A stretch of DNA of 6,431 nt. Source: Acidobacteriota bacterium (GTDB lineage: Bacteria; Actinomycetota; Acidimicrobiia; Spongiisociales; UBA5794). The position numbers were made by a program, and so were the translations under genes. Every line of letters begins with the position of its first letter. Positions within the stretch are counted from its first letter, which is position 1. The notes under the pieces were generated by a model. The model was not told the origin of the DNA. It ran no database searches and saw nothing but the letters and a program-made list of their open reading frames with translations. The DNA lies in the NCBI GenBank assembly GCA_004356175.1, contig SMXV01000092.1:1-6431 (forward strand), in the 5' to 3' direction. Shown here one piece after another: positions 6,178 through 6,431 of this stretch.

Positions 6178-6431
6178 GTGGGCGACCTGTCCCTGCATGG
6201 AATCCATCCGCAAAGAGACGTCCACTGGGATCTGCCAACTCCGACATTGGTTGAGCACACCCTTGCTCGTGGTGAGGGTGTGATTGCCCACCAGGGGCCG
6301 CTGGTTGTCGACACTGTTCCCTACACAGGACGGAGCCCCAAGGACAAGTTCATCGTTCGCGAACCGGCGACAGAGGACGACATCTGGTGGGGCGAGATCA
6401 ACAATCCCATGGAGAACGATGTGTACGAGGC
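6178..6431 (+). CDS. pckA: Phosphoenolpyruvate carboxykinase (ATP), N-terminal part; 3' end outside window
   Basis: PckA converts oxaloacetate and ATP to phosphoenolpyruvate, CO2 and ADP, the entry step of gluconeogenesis, in the cytoplasm. The 84 complete codons visible show the family's N-terminal hallmark PYTGRSPKDKFIV (48-60); Arg52 corresponds to the substrate-binding arginine known from E. coli (Arg65). The flanking text (ARGEGVIA.QGPLVV and DIWWGEINNPM) also matches the ATP-type family and not the unrelated GTP-type. The start is GTG at 6178, preceded by GGGAGG (6168-6173) at a rather short 4-base spacing. An in-frame TTG at 6166 overlaps that ribosome site and is less likely. The family is usually about 520-540 residues, so about 85% of the gene lies beyond the window. 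It is divergent from the E2 gene. Confidence 0.93.
   Translation, partial: MGDLSLHGIHPQRDVHWDLPTPTLVEHTLARGEGVIAHQGPLVVDTVPYTGRSPKDKFIVREPATEDDIWWGEINNPMENDVYE

Noticed and set aside
6099..6314. 72-residue N-terminal extension of the E2 reading frame
   Set aside because: It is Arg/Pro/Ser-rich with no family similarity, overlaps the start of pckA on the other strand, and lies before the canonical lipoyl-domain start MSHTFRMPDLGEG.

Overview
The window looks like bacterial core-metabolism DNA of moderately high GC, most likely from an actinobacterium. Supporting signs are a fused single-chain GcvP, a tandem glycine riboswitch directly upstream of a stand-alone gcvP, TANNNT-type -10 boxes and GTG starts. 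The ATP-type phosphoenolpyruvate carboxykinase would fit lineages such as Acidimicrobiia better than actinobacteria that use the GTP enzyme. The lineage is inference and is low confidence.

Layout from left to right. (1) Positions 1-869, plus strand: 3' part of a multi-pass membrane protein of the flippase-like/LPG-synthase TM family, cut by the window edge. (2) 885-1571, minus strand: a TetR-family repressor converging on the membrane protein with a 15-base gap. (3) 1572-1938: a divergent control region holding the tetR leader with a pseudo-palindrome over its putative -10, a striking perfect 22-bp inverted repeat (1648-1695), a gcvP promoter, a two-aptamer glycine riboswitch and a hairpin touching the gcvP ribosome binding site. 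(4) 1939-4773, plus strand: complete gcvP (944 aa). (5) 4774-4976: gene-free convergent spacer with two imperfect tandem copies of a hairpin-forming unit of about 52 bases. (6) 4977-6098, minus strand: dihydrolipoyl acyltransferase (E2) of a 2-oxoacid dehydrogenase complex, alone without E1 or E3 in the window. (7) 6099-6177: a 79-base divergent promoter region. (8) 6178 to the window end, plus strand: the N-terminal part of ATP-type pckA.

The metabolic genes share carbon-flow themes. GcvP decarboxylates glycine and is switched by glycine-sensing RNA. E2 makes acyl-CoA from a 2-oxoacid. PckA opens gluconeogenesis from oxaloacetate, and it is divergent from E2, so the two promoters could be regulated together. 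No wholly new system is evident. The best leads are the perfect palindrome between tetR and gcvP, an abrupt codon-usage change in the last 80 codons of the E2 gene that suggests a mosaic gene, and the tandem repeat in the spacer.
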